A stretch of DNA of 15,604 nt, from positions 1 through 15,604 of the forward strand of contig JBEHYB010000062.1 of NCBI GenBank assembly GCA_048498395.1, read 5' to 3'. Both the position numbers and the translations under genes were made by a program. The stretch comes from Micavibrio_B sp048498395 (GTDB taxonomy: Bacteria; Pseudomonadota; Alphaproteobacteria; Micavibrionales; Micavibrionaceae). The notes under the pieces are model-generated. The model was given only the letters and a program-made list of their open reading frames with translations, made no database searches and was not told the origin of the DNA. Below, piece after piece: positions 5,979-13,353 of this stretch; positions within the stretch are counted from its first letter, which is position 1, and every line of letters begins with the position of its first letter.

Positions 5979-7812
5979 CGTTCAGTGCGCTGAAAACGGC
6001 GTTCGTCGCCATTTGCAGTTCTGGTTCTTTCGGTGAATGCTCCATCTTGATCTTTAGAAATTCGTTCAGTTTCAGTTCGATGTCGTAGACGGTGCTCTCG
6101 CCTGACGGGTCGAGACGGGATAATGGCTCCTCAATCAGCGCCATATGGGTGCGCATTGATTGTATCGTCATATTGAGATGCTGGGGCTGGAAAAACGGAT
6201 CGGTTGCGCAGTCTTCCAGACTGTTGAATTTGGCGCGCGCGCTGAGCAGGTGCTTCTGATAGCGGGCGCGCTCGATGCGGTCTTCTATCTGTTCATTCGA
6301 GCTTTCGCCTGTTTCGTCGAGAATTGAGAGAGGCGCGCCGGCCTGTTCAAGATAATCGCGCAGGTCCTGGATTATGCCTTCGATGCTCTTGGGTGCGTCT
6401 GTGCGCTTGGTATCTTCAAGATCCTTGAGGATAAAGCCGGCCTGGGCCAGACGATAAGTGTTAGACGCGGCATTGATCCGGGCGAGCGTTTCCTGTCTGG
6501 TGGCCAGGCCGGTCCTGTCGAGAAGTTCGATATCCAGCCCGAGATCCCAGAGGCCTTCCTTGATTTCCGTCATTGTATCGTCGGCGTATATTTCGCCTGC
6601 GGATTTTTCAAACTCTTCGAACAGGGCGCGGTAATGTTCTATCCGCTCGGCTCTATAGATGATGTCGTCGTCAGTATCCTGTGCGACGGCATTGATCATT
6701 TTCTGACGTAAGGCCTTGTCTTCCTTCAGCGTGGCGAAAGACGATTTGTAATAGACGGCCTCTGTCTGGCGCGCGAGCTCGTCGTGGAAGGTGAGGAATT
6801 CATCCTGGCGCGCCAGTATTTTTTTCTTGATCTCGCCGGGCGCGCAGATTTCGTTGCGTGAGAGAATGTTCTGCAACCGCGCGTAATAGGGTGCCATTTC
6901 CGGGCTTTTGACCGGATAGAGGCGCATCGTGCTGTAAAGCGCGGCTTCGCCGAAACAGGTCAGCGTCTTCATATAATGGCGGTGATAATCGGGAAATTCT
7001 ATCGCCATTTTTTCCGTGTTGTCCGGCGCAAACATTTCATCGCGGATGCGGCTCAGTTCATTGAAGAATGTATCGAGAAGGGCGAAATATTTTTCCCCGT
7101 ATGACGGGTCGTCGGCGCAGGCGATATGGAAGAGTTTCGCCTGGCTGCGCAGCATGAAATTTTCATACAGGTCGCTGACGGTGCCTTTTTCCGGCTTTGA
7201 GAATTTTTCCGCGAATTTCGAGATTTCGCCGATGCCCAGATGACTGTTCTTCTGTGAGATGACCGGGTTGAGTATATCGGACGTAATATGGTGCAAAGGG
7301 TCGTGATTGGTATAGGTGAACAGGTCTTCGAGCGCGCCGATCAGGATGTCGGAGTTAAAGGATCTGAGCGTATCGAGCAACCGTTCCTCAAGCCCGATAA
7401 ACGGCAGGGAATGTTTTTGCGCCTGTCCCGGTTTTGAATCACGAAGAAAGCCCATCCATATCATGTGAATGGACGTGACCGGCTGGTGGAAAAATCCGCG
7501 TCTGCGCGCCGGTGTCGACGTAAATACCTGATCGGTAGAGGCCACTTTGAAACGATAGGACAGATAAGAGCCTGTACGGGTGGCCTGCGCGCGGAAAATA
7601 TCCTTGAGACGCGCGACACCGTCCGCGATATCGATAGAAGCCGCGCCGGGTATCTTCGCCGTCTGCGCGAGCGCGCGGAGGATGGGTTCATAAGCTTCGA
7701 GATCTCGCTCGATCAGCGCGCCGCGCGTATCGGCATCCAGCCCTTCATTCATAAAGCGCATGATGTCTTCGTCAGACTGGATAAAGGTACGTGGAGAGGG
7801 GGACGCAGTCAT
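5965..7812 (-). CDS. Unrecognised repeat protein A, 615 residues; paralogue of the 627-residue neighbour
   Basis: I do not recognise this family. It is clearly related to the upstream 627-residue protein. Shared blocks: LIERDLEAYEPILRALA (33-49) with IPG next; GVARLKDIFRAQATRTGSYL (65-84); ALEDLFTYTNHDPLHHITSD (160-179); FGEAALYSTMRLYPV (287-301). The histidines H170, H174 and H175 with D171 make an HDxxHH pattern kept in both copies. The C-terminal part carries three repeats with an LDxTG-like mark at residues 431, 498 and 567, spaced 67 and 69. It appears soluble: no signal peptide or membrane segment, largely helical by composition, rich in Glu, Asp and Lys. It starts at ATG 7812 with AGGAACC about 7 bases upstream, 15 bases after the stop of the 627-residue gene, so the two are surely co-transcribed. 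The pair probably arose by tandem duplication, followed by strong divergence outside the blocks. Confidence 0.88.
   Translation of the reverse strand: MTASPSPRTFIQSDEDIMRFMNEGLDADTRGALIERDLEAYEPILRALAQTAKIPGAASIDIADGVARLKDIFRAQATRTGSYLSYRFKVASTDQVFTSTPARRRGFFHQPVTSIHMIWMGFLRDSKPGQAQKHSLPFIGLEERLLDTLRSFNSDILIGALEDLFTYTNHDPLHHITSDILNPVISQKNSHLGIGEISKFAEKFSKPEKGTVSDLYENFMLRSQAKLFHIACADDPSYGEKYFALLDTFFNELSRIRDEMFAPDNTEKMAIEFPDYHRHYMKTLTCFGEAALYSTMRLYPVKSPEMAPYYARLQNILSRNEICAPGEIKKKILARQDEFLTFHDELARQTEAVYYKSSFATLKEDKALRQKMINAVAQDTDDDIIYRAERIEHYRALFEEFEKSAGEIYADDTMTEIKEGLWDLGLDIELLDRTGLATRQETLARINAASNTYRLAQAGFILKDLEDTKRTDAPKSIEGIIQDLRDYLEQAGAPLSILDETGESSNEQIEDRIERARYQKHLLSARAKFNSLEDCATDPFFQPQHLNMTIQSMRTHMALIEEPLSRLDPSGESTVYDIELKLNEFLKIKMEHSPKEPELQMATNAVFSALNAAYN
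6043..6522 (-). repeat. Three 67-69-residue protein repeats in protein A
   Basis: Units begin at residues 431 (LDRTG, base 6522), 498 (LDETG, base 6321) and 567 (LDPSG, base 6114). Each unit shows the mark, a Glu-rich helix, then a second helix ending in the next mark. The last unit is incomplete. The LDETG unit continues ESSNEQIEDRIERA, close to the EEMEDRIEAAK of the paralogue. Confidence 0.75.
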
Positions 7813-7827
7813 AATTGGTTCCTGAAG

Positions 7828-9711
7828 TCAGCGCGGGGTAAGGGTTTCTTGGAATAAGCTTTCATATGAGCGTATGAAATCCTGTATCGGTTGAATCTCA
7901 ATAGAACCCTCATTCACCATTCTGGCGAATGAATTCTGATTTTGAGAGGGGGCATCAAAGGTGCCTTCCAGACGTTTTTTGGCTAAGGCGATACGCAATT
8001 CCATCTCTTCTTTCGAAGACATGCCGGTTTCATCAAGCGCCGCGGCATCGAGATCGGCGGCTTTCAACTGGTTATAGATTTCCGTGATCGTACGTTCGAG
8101 TGTGCCGACGCTGTCCATTTCTGCATCGTTTTCGAGTTTGGCGAATTCAAAATGCGCCTTGCGAAGATGGGCTTTCACCTTGGCCGCCTCGATGCGGTCT
8201 TCCATCTCTTCCCAGCTACTTGCATTTGTCGGGTCGAGCATAACGGCAGATACGCCGACTATGTTGAGATTTCGGCGTATATTCGCAATCCTGTCGAGAA
8301 TTTCCCTGAACTTCATCACGGTTGTGTCAGTCTCGAATTCATGGAAAAGTCGGCGGGCCTCGCGAATTCTTTCATGTTGCTTGAGGTCGTGCAGCATGTT
8401 TTCCATTTCCTCGACGGTTTTGGTGCCGGTTTCATCGAGGATCGTCAGCTTCATGCCATATCTTTCCATGGATAGTCGAAGCTCATAAAGGCAATCCGTA
8501 TTGCTCTCATTGGTCTGCATATCTTTAAAACGCAGGCGGAATTCATTTATTTTTTCATTTCTATATTGAGTCGTTTCGTCGGTATCGGCAGCGGCGGCAT
8601 CGATCATTTCCTGAGTGACCCGTTTATCCCAGCTTTTCGACCAGCCTTCGCAGGCGTTTTTAACCTGTTCGTTCAGGTTTTGATGATAATGCATATATTT
8701 ATTCTGCACGTGTTCGATTTTGCATTCCATCTGGAAAGGAACCGGCGGTTTTTCCGCTGTAATAATCTCTTCTCTTCTGCGGATATATTTCCCGACTTCG
8801 CGGCTCATGACCGGGAAGAGGCGCATCATGCTGAACAGCGCGGCTTCGCCCAGATAGTTGGCGAGTTCTTTTATGTTCTCTTTTTCGGACTCGACATGGG
8901 CGGGTGGCAGGGTTTCGGCTTTAACGCGCATCTCGCCACAGATTCTTTCCAGTTCACCGAAGAACGTATCCATCGTCGCGAAATAACCGGATTTGAAAGA
9001 AGGATCGGATTTGCAGACACGATGGAAGAGGGCCGCCTGGGCTCTCAGGAGATAATTCTCGTAATTTACACCTCTTGAATTCTCAGGAGGAACTGTGAAA
9101 TTCTTCCAGAATTCATTTATCTGATGACCTTTAGTGAAGCGATCGTGCATTGAAATATTCTTGTTCAGTCCGTCGGACGTGATGTGGTGCAGAAGATCGT
9201 GATTGGTATAGGTCAGCAGGTCTTCCAGCGCCGCGATCAGGACTTGCGGTTTATAGTTTTTGATTCTTTTGAGTTGCTTGTCTTCCAGGCCCAGTACGGG
9301 CATTGAATATCTGGTACGTTCACCCGTGTTGGCGGCCTGGATAAAACCCATGCGCAGGAAAGTATCCGACGAGATGGGTTCAAAATAATTATGGTGCCTG
9401 TTTTTGTTCATCCAGTGCGCCATCAGGTCGTAACCGCCGACTTTCATCTGCAGCGCGAGATAGGAACCTGTACGTTCGGCCTGTGCGCGGAAAATATCCT
9501 TGAGGCGCAGAACACCGCCCGCGACATCTTTTCGGTTCACGCCGGGAATTTTTAAATTGCGCGCGAGCTGGGTGAGGTAGGGCTCGTAAATTTTTAGATC
9601 GGATTCGATGACGCGTGCGCGCGATTGTGGATTGATGCCTTTATCCCTAAGAGTCTGCAGCTCTTTTTCGGATTTTATAAAAGCGCGCCTTTTTGGCTTG
9701 TACGCAGTCAT
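7828..9711 (-). CDS. Unrecognised repeat protein B, 627 residues; paralogue of the 615-residue neighbour
   Basis: I do not recognise this family. It begins at ATG 9711 with a strong ribosome site (AGAGGAAG, 6-base spacer) and is the first gene of a two-gene unit with its own promoter. Blocks shared with the 615-residue protein: VIESDLKIYEPYLTQLA (34-50); IPG at 55-57; GVLRLKDIFRAQAERTGSYL (66-85); ALEDLLTYTNHDLLHHITSD (161-180); LGEAALFSMMRLFPV (287-301). H171, D172, H175 and H176 keep the HDxxHH pattern. The C-terminal third has three repeats marked LDETG, LDPTN and LDETG at residues 425, 492 and 559, exactly 67 apart. A weaker, shorter unit may precede them (TDETTQYRNEKINEF, near 377). There is no signal peptide or membrane segment; the N-terminus is basic (YKPKRRAFIK). 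It lies directly behind flbD. No link to flagella is visible in the protein itself. Confidence 0.88.
   Translation of the reverse strand: MTAYKPKRRAFIKSEKELQTLRDKGINPQSRARVIESDLKIYEPYLTQLARNLKIPGVNRKDVAGGVLRLKDIFRAQAERTGSYLALQMKVGGYDLMAHWMNKNRHHNYFEPISSDTFLRMGFIQAANTGERTRYSMPVLGLEDKQLKRIKNYKPQVLIAALEDLLTYTNHDLLHHITSDGLNKNISMHDRFTKGHQINEFWKNFTVPPENSRGVNYENYLLRAQAALFHRVCKSDPSFKSGYFATMDTFFGELERICGEMRVKAETLPPAHVESEKENIKELANYLGEAALFSMMRLFPVMSREVGKYIRRREEIITAEKPPVPFQMECKIEHVQNKYMHYHQNLNEQVKNACEGWSKSWDKRVTQEMIDAAAADTDETTQYRNEKINEFRLRFKDMQTNESNTDCLYELRLSMERYGMKLTILDETGTKTVEEMENMLHDLKQHERIREARRLFHEFETDTTVMKFREILDRIANIRRNLNIVGVSAVMLDPTNASSWEEMEDRIEAAKVKAHLRKAHFEFAKLENDAEMDSVGTLERTITEIYNQLKAADLDAAALDETGMSSKEEMELRIALAKKRLEGTFDAPSQNQNSFARMVNEGSIEIQPIQDFIRSYESLFQETLTPR
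7942..8439 (-). repeat. Three exact-period 67-residue protein repeats in protein B
   Basis: Units start at residues 425 (base 8439), 492 (base 8238) and 559 (base 8037). Each begins LDxTx, then two to four residues and E-E-M-E, a helix with Ala/Lys/Arg, a variable stretch and a second helix leading to the next mark. The first two units are 67 residues; the third fades after about 30 residues. Confidence 0.8.
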
Positions 9712-9736
9712 GTTTATCTTCCTCTATTGGGGAAGA

Positions 9737-9765
9737 TTTGTATCACAATGGCGTTATTATGTCAA
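9737..9765 (-). promoter_or_regulatory. Sigma-70-type promoter of the paralogue pair
   Basis: On the minus strand TTGACA (9765-9760) and TACAAA (9742-9737) are separated by 17 bases, with TGA directly ahead of the -10 (extended -10 form). It lies in the 91-base gap between the flbD stop and the 627-residue gene. No hairpin terminator is visible behind flbD, so read-through from the flagellar operon is also possible. Confidence 0.6.
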
Positions 9766-9802
9766 AGGTAAGCTGTGAGAAGGGATTAGGCGTTAATAAA
9801 GG

Positions 9803-11179
9803 TTAACTGGCTTCGGGGATGTCGAGGCCTTCGTCCTTGTACTGGGCGAGCTTGTTTCTCAGTGTTCTGATTGAAATACCAAGGATATTCGCTGCATGGG
9901 TGCGGTTGCCGAGCGTATGATCGAGGGTGTTGATGATCATGTCGCGTTCGACATCGGCAATGGTGCGGCCGACGAGATTCTCGACACCGCCCGGGTTCTG
10001 GACGGCAGGGGCGGCAGCGGCGCTCGAAACGCCGGCCGGATCGGGAGCCCTGGTTGCCGTGGGGGCGGCGGCCTGGGCCATGCTGCCCTGGATGTTGATC
10101 GCCGAAGCTTCGACTTCGTTTTCCATCGAGACGAGCACCGCGCGGTGCATGGTGTTTTCAAGTTCGCGGATATTACCGCGCCAGTGATGGTTCTGGACTT
10201 TCGTCTTTGCGTCGGCTGACAAAGGTTTTTTTGCGATCGCATTCAGTTCGGAATATTTATCGATAAAGAACTGGGCGAGCGGCACGATATCGGCCTTGCG
10301 TTCGCGCAAGGCGGGCAGGCGAATATTGACGACGTTCAGGCGGAAATAAAGATCTTCACGGAATTCGCCCTTGGCGACGGATTCTTCCAGATTGCGGTTT
10401 GATGTCGCGATAATGCGCACATCGACCTTGATGGCATCGTTGGTGCCGATGCGGGTAATTTCGCGTTCCTGAATTGCGCGCAGGAGTTTTGCCTGCAACA
10501 TCGGGTGCATTTCGGACACTTCGTCAAGCAGCAGCGTGCCGCCGCTGGCTTCCTCGAATTTACCCAGACGGCGCGAAACGGCACCGGTAAACGCGCCTTT
10601 CTCATGGCCGAACAGTTCGGATTCCAGGAGGCTTTCGGGAATGGCCGCGCAGTTAAGCGCGATGAAAGGTCCGTTCGCGCGTTTTGATTTGCGATGAATA
10701 TAGGCAGACATCACTTCTTTACCCGTGCCCGATTCACCGGTGATGAGGATCGTGGCTTCGGATGGTGCGACCTTGTCGGCGACGGCGACGACCGCTTTCA
10801 TCGCCGGGTCGTTGGCGATCATCGTATTTGAATCTTGAGTGACGGCTTCGAGGATGGCCGCGATCAGTTCGGCATCCGGCGGCAGGGGCACATATTCCTT
10901 GGCTCCGGCCTGAATGGCTTTGACGGCGGTCTGCGCATCGGTGCCGATCCCGCAGGCGACAACGGGCACGAAAATACGCTCGAGCTTCAGGGCTTCGATA
11001 AACGCGCCGATCTTTTGTTTGACATCGATCATGATGACATCGGCACCCTTGGCATTACGCAGGGCGCCAAGCGCCGTTTCCGTGTCTTCGCAATGAATGA
11101 CCTTCGCGCCGCGTTGCAGGGCTATCTTGCCTGCAGCGGAGATATATCCTTCCAGCTGACCGATGATCATTAAACGCAT
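9803..11179 (-). CDS. flbD: Sigma-54-dependent flagellar transcription activator FlbD
   Basis: FlbD drives RNA polymerase with sigma-54 at class III/IV flagellar promoters in alphaproteobacteria. The protein has 458 residues. The N-terminal receiver-like domain (1-115) is degenerate: the acidic pair expected near residue 8-12 is replaced (MIIGQLEG), although D52 (VIMIDV) stands where the phospho-acceptor would be. The AAA+ domain is complete: Walker A GESGTGKE 148-155, GAFTGA loop 195-200 for sigma-54 contact, Walker B GGTLLLDE 213-220, and FREDLYFRLNVVNIRLP at 273-289 with the arginine-finger region. An Ala/Pro-rich linker (about 366-395) leads to a Fis-type helix-turn-helix (NRTHAANILGISIRTLRNKL, 425-444). 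It starts at ATG 11179, with AGGT upstream, 46 bases after fliN. The partner FliX known in Caulobacter is not in this window. Confidence 0.93.
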   Translation of the reverse strand: MRLMIIGQLEGYISAAGKIALQRGAKVIHCEDTETALGALRNAKGADVIMIDVKQKIGAFIEALKLERIFVPVVACGIGTDAQTAVKAIQAGAKEYVPLPPDAELIAAILEAVTQDSNTMIANDPAMKAVVAVADKVAPSEATILITGESGTGKEVMSAYIHRKSKRANGPFIALNCAAIPESLLESELFGHEKGAFTGAVSRRLGKFEEASGGTLLLDEVSEMHPMLQAKLLRAIQEREITRIGTNDAIKVDVRIIATSNRNLEESVAKGEFREDLYFRLNVVNIRLPALRERKADIVPLAQFFIDKYSELNAIAKKPLSADAKTKVQNHHWRGNIRELENTMHRAVLVSMENEVEASAINIQGSMAQAAAPTATRAPDPAGVSSAAAAPAVQNPGGVENLVGRTIADVERDMIINTLDHTLGNRTHAANILGISIRTLRNKLAQYKDEGLDIPEAS

Positions 11180-11225
11180 GAGAAATTTACCTGACTATAT
11201 ATAAGAGAATTGCCAACCCAGTCTA

Positions 11226-11576
11226 TTAACCCTGATCGGATTTGACAATCTCTGTCATTGTCACGCCAAGGCGATCTTCAACGACGACGACCTCGCCACG
11301 GGCAACCAGGCGGTTATTGACGTAAATATCGATGGCTTCACCGACTTTGCGGTCCAGTTCAACAACCGCACCCCGGCCCAGTTTCAGCAATTGCGACACT
11401 TTCATGGTCGAGCGGCCGAGCACGGCGGAAATCTGCACGGGAATATCGTAAATGGCGTTCACATCGTTCGCCATGGCTTCGCCCGGCGCATAAGGATTGT
11501 CGTCCTCTGTCGAAACATTATGATCTTCAATTTCATCTAAATTGAGATCGGCTTTGTTCGCTTCATCTGGGGCCAT
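11226..11576 (-). CDS. fliN: Flagellar motor switch protein FliN
   Basis: FliN forms the base of the C-ring, takes part in direction switching, and binds FliH to bring the export ATPase to the motor. The protein has 116 residues: a variable acidic N-terminus (about 1-36), then the SpoA domain (about 37-112) with IYDIPVQISAVLGRSTM, LLKLGRGAVVELDR and NNRLVARGEVVVVEDRLGV, all diagnostic. It starts at ATG 11576 with AAGGAGA six bases upstream; this site overlaps the end of fliH, and the gap after the fliH stop is only 2 bases, so the genes are coupled. Confidence 0.96.
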   Translation of the reverse strand: MAPDEANKADLNLDEIEDHNVSTEDDNPYAPGEAMANDVNAIYDIPVQISAVLGRSTMKVSQLLKLGRGAVVELDRKVGEAIDIYVNNRLVARGEVVVVEDRLGVTMTEIVKSDQG

Positions 11577-11578
11577 GG

Positions 11579-12310
11579 TTAATCTCCTTGTGAATCAGGT
11601 TCAGTCTCGTCTTTTTCGTCATCCTTGGCAAGAGCGGCAGTCGTGTCCGCAGAGACCGTATCTGTCGCAGGCCCGGTGGTGGAATGGGCGGGGCCCATCG
11701 AGGATTGCAGGGTTTTGAGGATTTCATCGGCAATGATCTGGTGGTCGCGCAAGGCACCGCCGTCTTTCCATGACAGGCGGCAGGAGGCGCGGGCCAGATT
11801 CGGCACGGCCTTGAACGAGATTTTCCCGGGATCGATATCCGGGTTTTGCGCGAAATGGGACTGGATCGCGTCCGAATCTTCTGCCGGCAGCTCGACCACG
11901 ATCGAGGATTGCTCGGGCTGGTTGGCGATTACTTGCGCGATCACAGCCTTGATCTCTTCGAGCCCTTCGCGCTCGGTGAAGAACGGGTAGAGTGTTTTGA
12001 AAATCGTTTCGGTGAGGGCGACGGCTTCGCGTTCGTAAACGGCAGCGCGGTAGCTTTCAGCCCCGGTGAGAAATTTCAGTTCCTGCGCGATGCGCTCCGC
12101 CTGTTCGGCGAGATATTGTTCGCGGCTGACGCGCGCTTCATCAAGACCTTTTGCGCGGCCTTTGGCGAAGGCTTCGTCGCGCGCGATGCCGAGCTCCTCG
12201 AGCGTGAACATCGGCGGCGGTTCGATCACAATTTCTGGTTCAGGCTCAACGTCGGGCAGATCGAAGTTATTATTGTCAAAAAGGAATCTGCGCTCTTTGT
12301 TTGTACTCAT
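11579..12310 (-). CDS. fliH: FliH-type flagellar assembly protein
   Basis: FliH is the cytosolic stator-like partner of the export ATPase FliI and anchors it to FliN. Recognition rests on position between fliG and fliN, the N-terminal RRFLFDNNNFD found in alphaproteobacterial FliH, the Glu/Ala/Arg-rich helical region with Gly-spaced steps (FAKGRAKGLDEAR, about 48-60), and a C-terminal domain with KAVPNLARASCRLSWKDGG. A polar, acidic tail of about 35 residues ends the protein. The frame allows a TTG at 12313, but the ATG at 12310 is preferred because it overlaps the fliG TGA by one base (TGATG), giving 243 residues (MSTNKERR). No clear ribosome site is present, which fits coupled translation. 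FliH diverges fast, so the family call is less certain than its neighbours. Confidence 0.85.
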   Translation of the reverse strand: MSTNKERRFLFDNNNFDLPDVEPEPEIVIEPPPMFTLEELGIARDEAFAKGRAKGLDEARVSREQYLAEQAERIAQELKFLTGAESYRAAVYEREAVALTETIFKTLYPFFTEREGLEEIKAVIAQVIANQPEQSSIVVELPAEDSDAIQSHFAQNPDIDPGKISFKAVPNLARASCRLSWKDGGALRDHQIIADEILKTLQSSMGPAHSTTGPATDTVSADTTAALAKDDEKDETEPDSQGD

Positions 12311-13338
12311 CAAAAGACCATCGCATCTTCTGTATTATTGCCTTTGGCAAGGACGATTTCGCCGCGTGACTCGAGGTCTTTGGCGACGTTGACGACGTAT
12401 TGTTGTGATTCTTCGACATCCTTGAGGCGGACAGGGCCCATAGAGCCCATGTCTTCTTTCATGATCTTCGCCGCACGCTCCGACATATTGCCGAAGAACA
12501 GGTCCTTGAGCGTTTCCGATGCGCCTTTGAGCGCGAGCGGCAGTTTGTCTTTGTCGACGGCGCGGATAATCGTCTGGATGGAGGTGCCGTCCAGCTTGCC
12601 AAGATCTTCGAAGGTGAACATGAGTGAACGGATCTTCTCGGCTGAGTCCGGCGCGCTCTGTTCGAGCTGCTGCATGATGCGGCCTTCGACGGCGCGTTCG
12701 AGATTGTTGAAAATCTCGGCCATAAGTTCGTGAGAGTCGCGGCGCGAGGTGCGGGCGAGGTTGGCCATGAACTCGACTCTGAGCGTGCGTTCGACATCGT
12801 CCAGCACTTCCTTCTGGATCGCTTCCATGCGCAGCATGCGGTGGATGACCTCGATTGCGAAATTGTCGGGCAGCATCGCAAGGACGCGGGCTGCGTGTTC
12901 AGTTGAAATCTTGGAAAGGACGACGGCGACGGTCTGCGGGTATTCCTTCTGCAGGAAGTTGGCCAGAACTTCTTCGTTCACGTTGCCGAGTTTTTCCCAC
13001 ATGTTACGGCCGGCGGGACCACGGATTTCCTCCATGATTGCGCTGACTTTATCCTTGCTCATCCCGGCCTTGGCGAGGAGGCGTTCGGTGGAATCCATCG
13101 TACCGATCAGCGCGTTGGTCGATGTCATCTGTTCGGCGAATTCGATGAAGAGGCGTTCGACGACCGACGAGCTGACCTTACCGAGTGTCGCCATCGTCTG
13201 CGACACTTCCATGATCTCTTCCTCGTTCATGTGCTGGAAAAGCTTGGCGGTGTGGTCCTCGCCCAGAGACAGCATGAAGATCGCCGTTTTCTCGGTGCCG
13301 GTTAATGTCCTGTAATCTTCACGTAAACGCATAGCCAA
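12310..13338 (-). CDS. fliG: Flagellar motor switch protein FliG
   Basis: FliG is the rotor protein that contacts FliF, FliM/FliN and the stator and generates torque. The protein has 342 residues, the normal length. The N-terminal domain starts LTGTEKTAIFMLSLGED (12-28). The middle domain has EYPQ at 132-135 (EHPQ in most relatives) and HAARVLAMLP. The hinge carries MFTFEDL at 240-246. The C-terminal torque region shows ALKGASETLKDLFFGNMSER (269-288) and GPVRLKDVEESQQ. The first codon is TTG at 13338, nine bases after AAGGA; the ATG at 13332 (MRLRED) is an alternative but sits 15 bases from that site. It follows the fliF stop by 15 bases. Confidence 0.97.
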   Translation of the reverse strand: MAMRLREDYRTLTGTEKTAIFMLSLGEDHTAKLFQHMNEEEIMEVSQTMATLGKVSSSVVERLFIEFAEQMTSTNALIGTMDSTERLLAKAGMSKDKVSAIMEEIRGPAGRNMWEKLGNVNEEVLANFLQKEYPQTVAVVLSKISTEHAARVLAMLPDNFAIEVIHRMLRMEAIQKEVLDDVERTLRVEFMANLARTSRRDSHELMAEIFNNLERAVEGRIMQQLEQSAPDSAEKIRSLMFTFEDLGKLDGTSIQTIIRAVDKDKLPLALKGASETLKDLFFGNMSERAAKIMKEDMGSMGPVRLKDVEESQQYVVNVAKDLESRGEIVLAKGNNTEDAMVF

Positions 13339-13353
13339 GTGACGAATTCCTTA

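Noticed and set aside
11846..12733. Plus-strand frame of 295 residues antisense to fliH and fliG
   Set aside because: It crosses the fliH-fliG junction opposite two well-recognised genes and has a low-complexity Ser/Arg-rich translation, as expected from a mirror frame.
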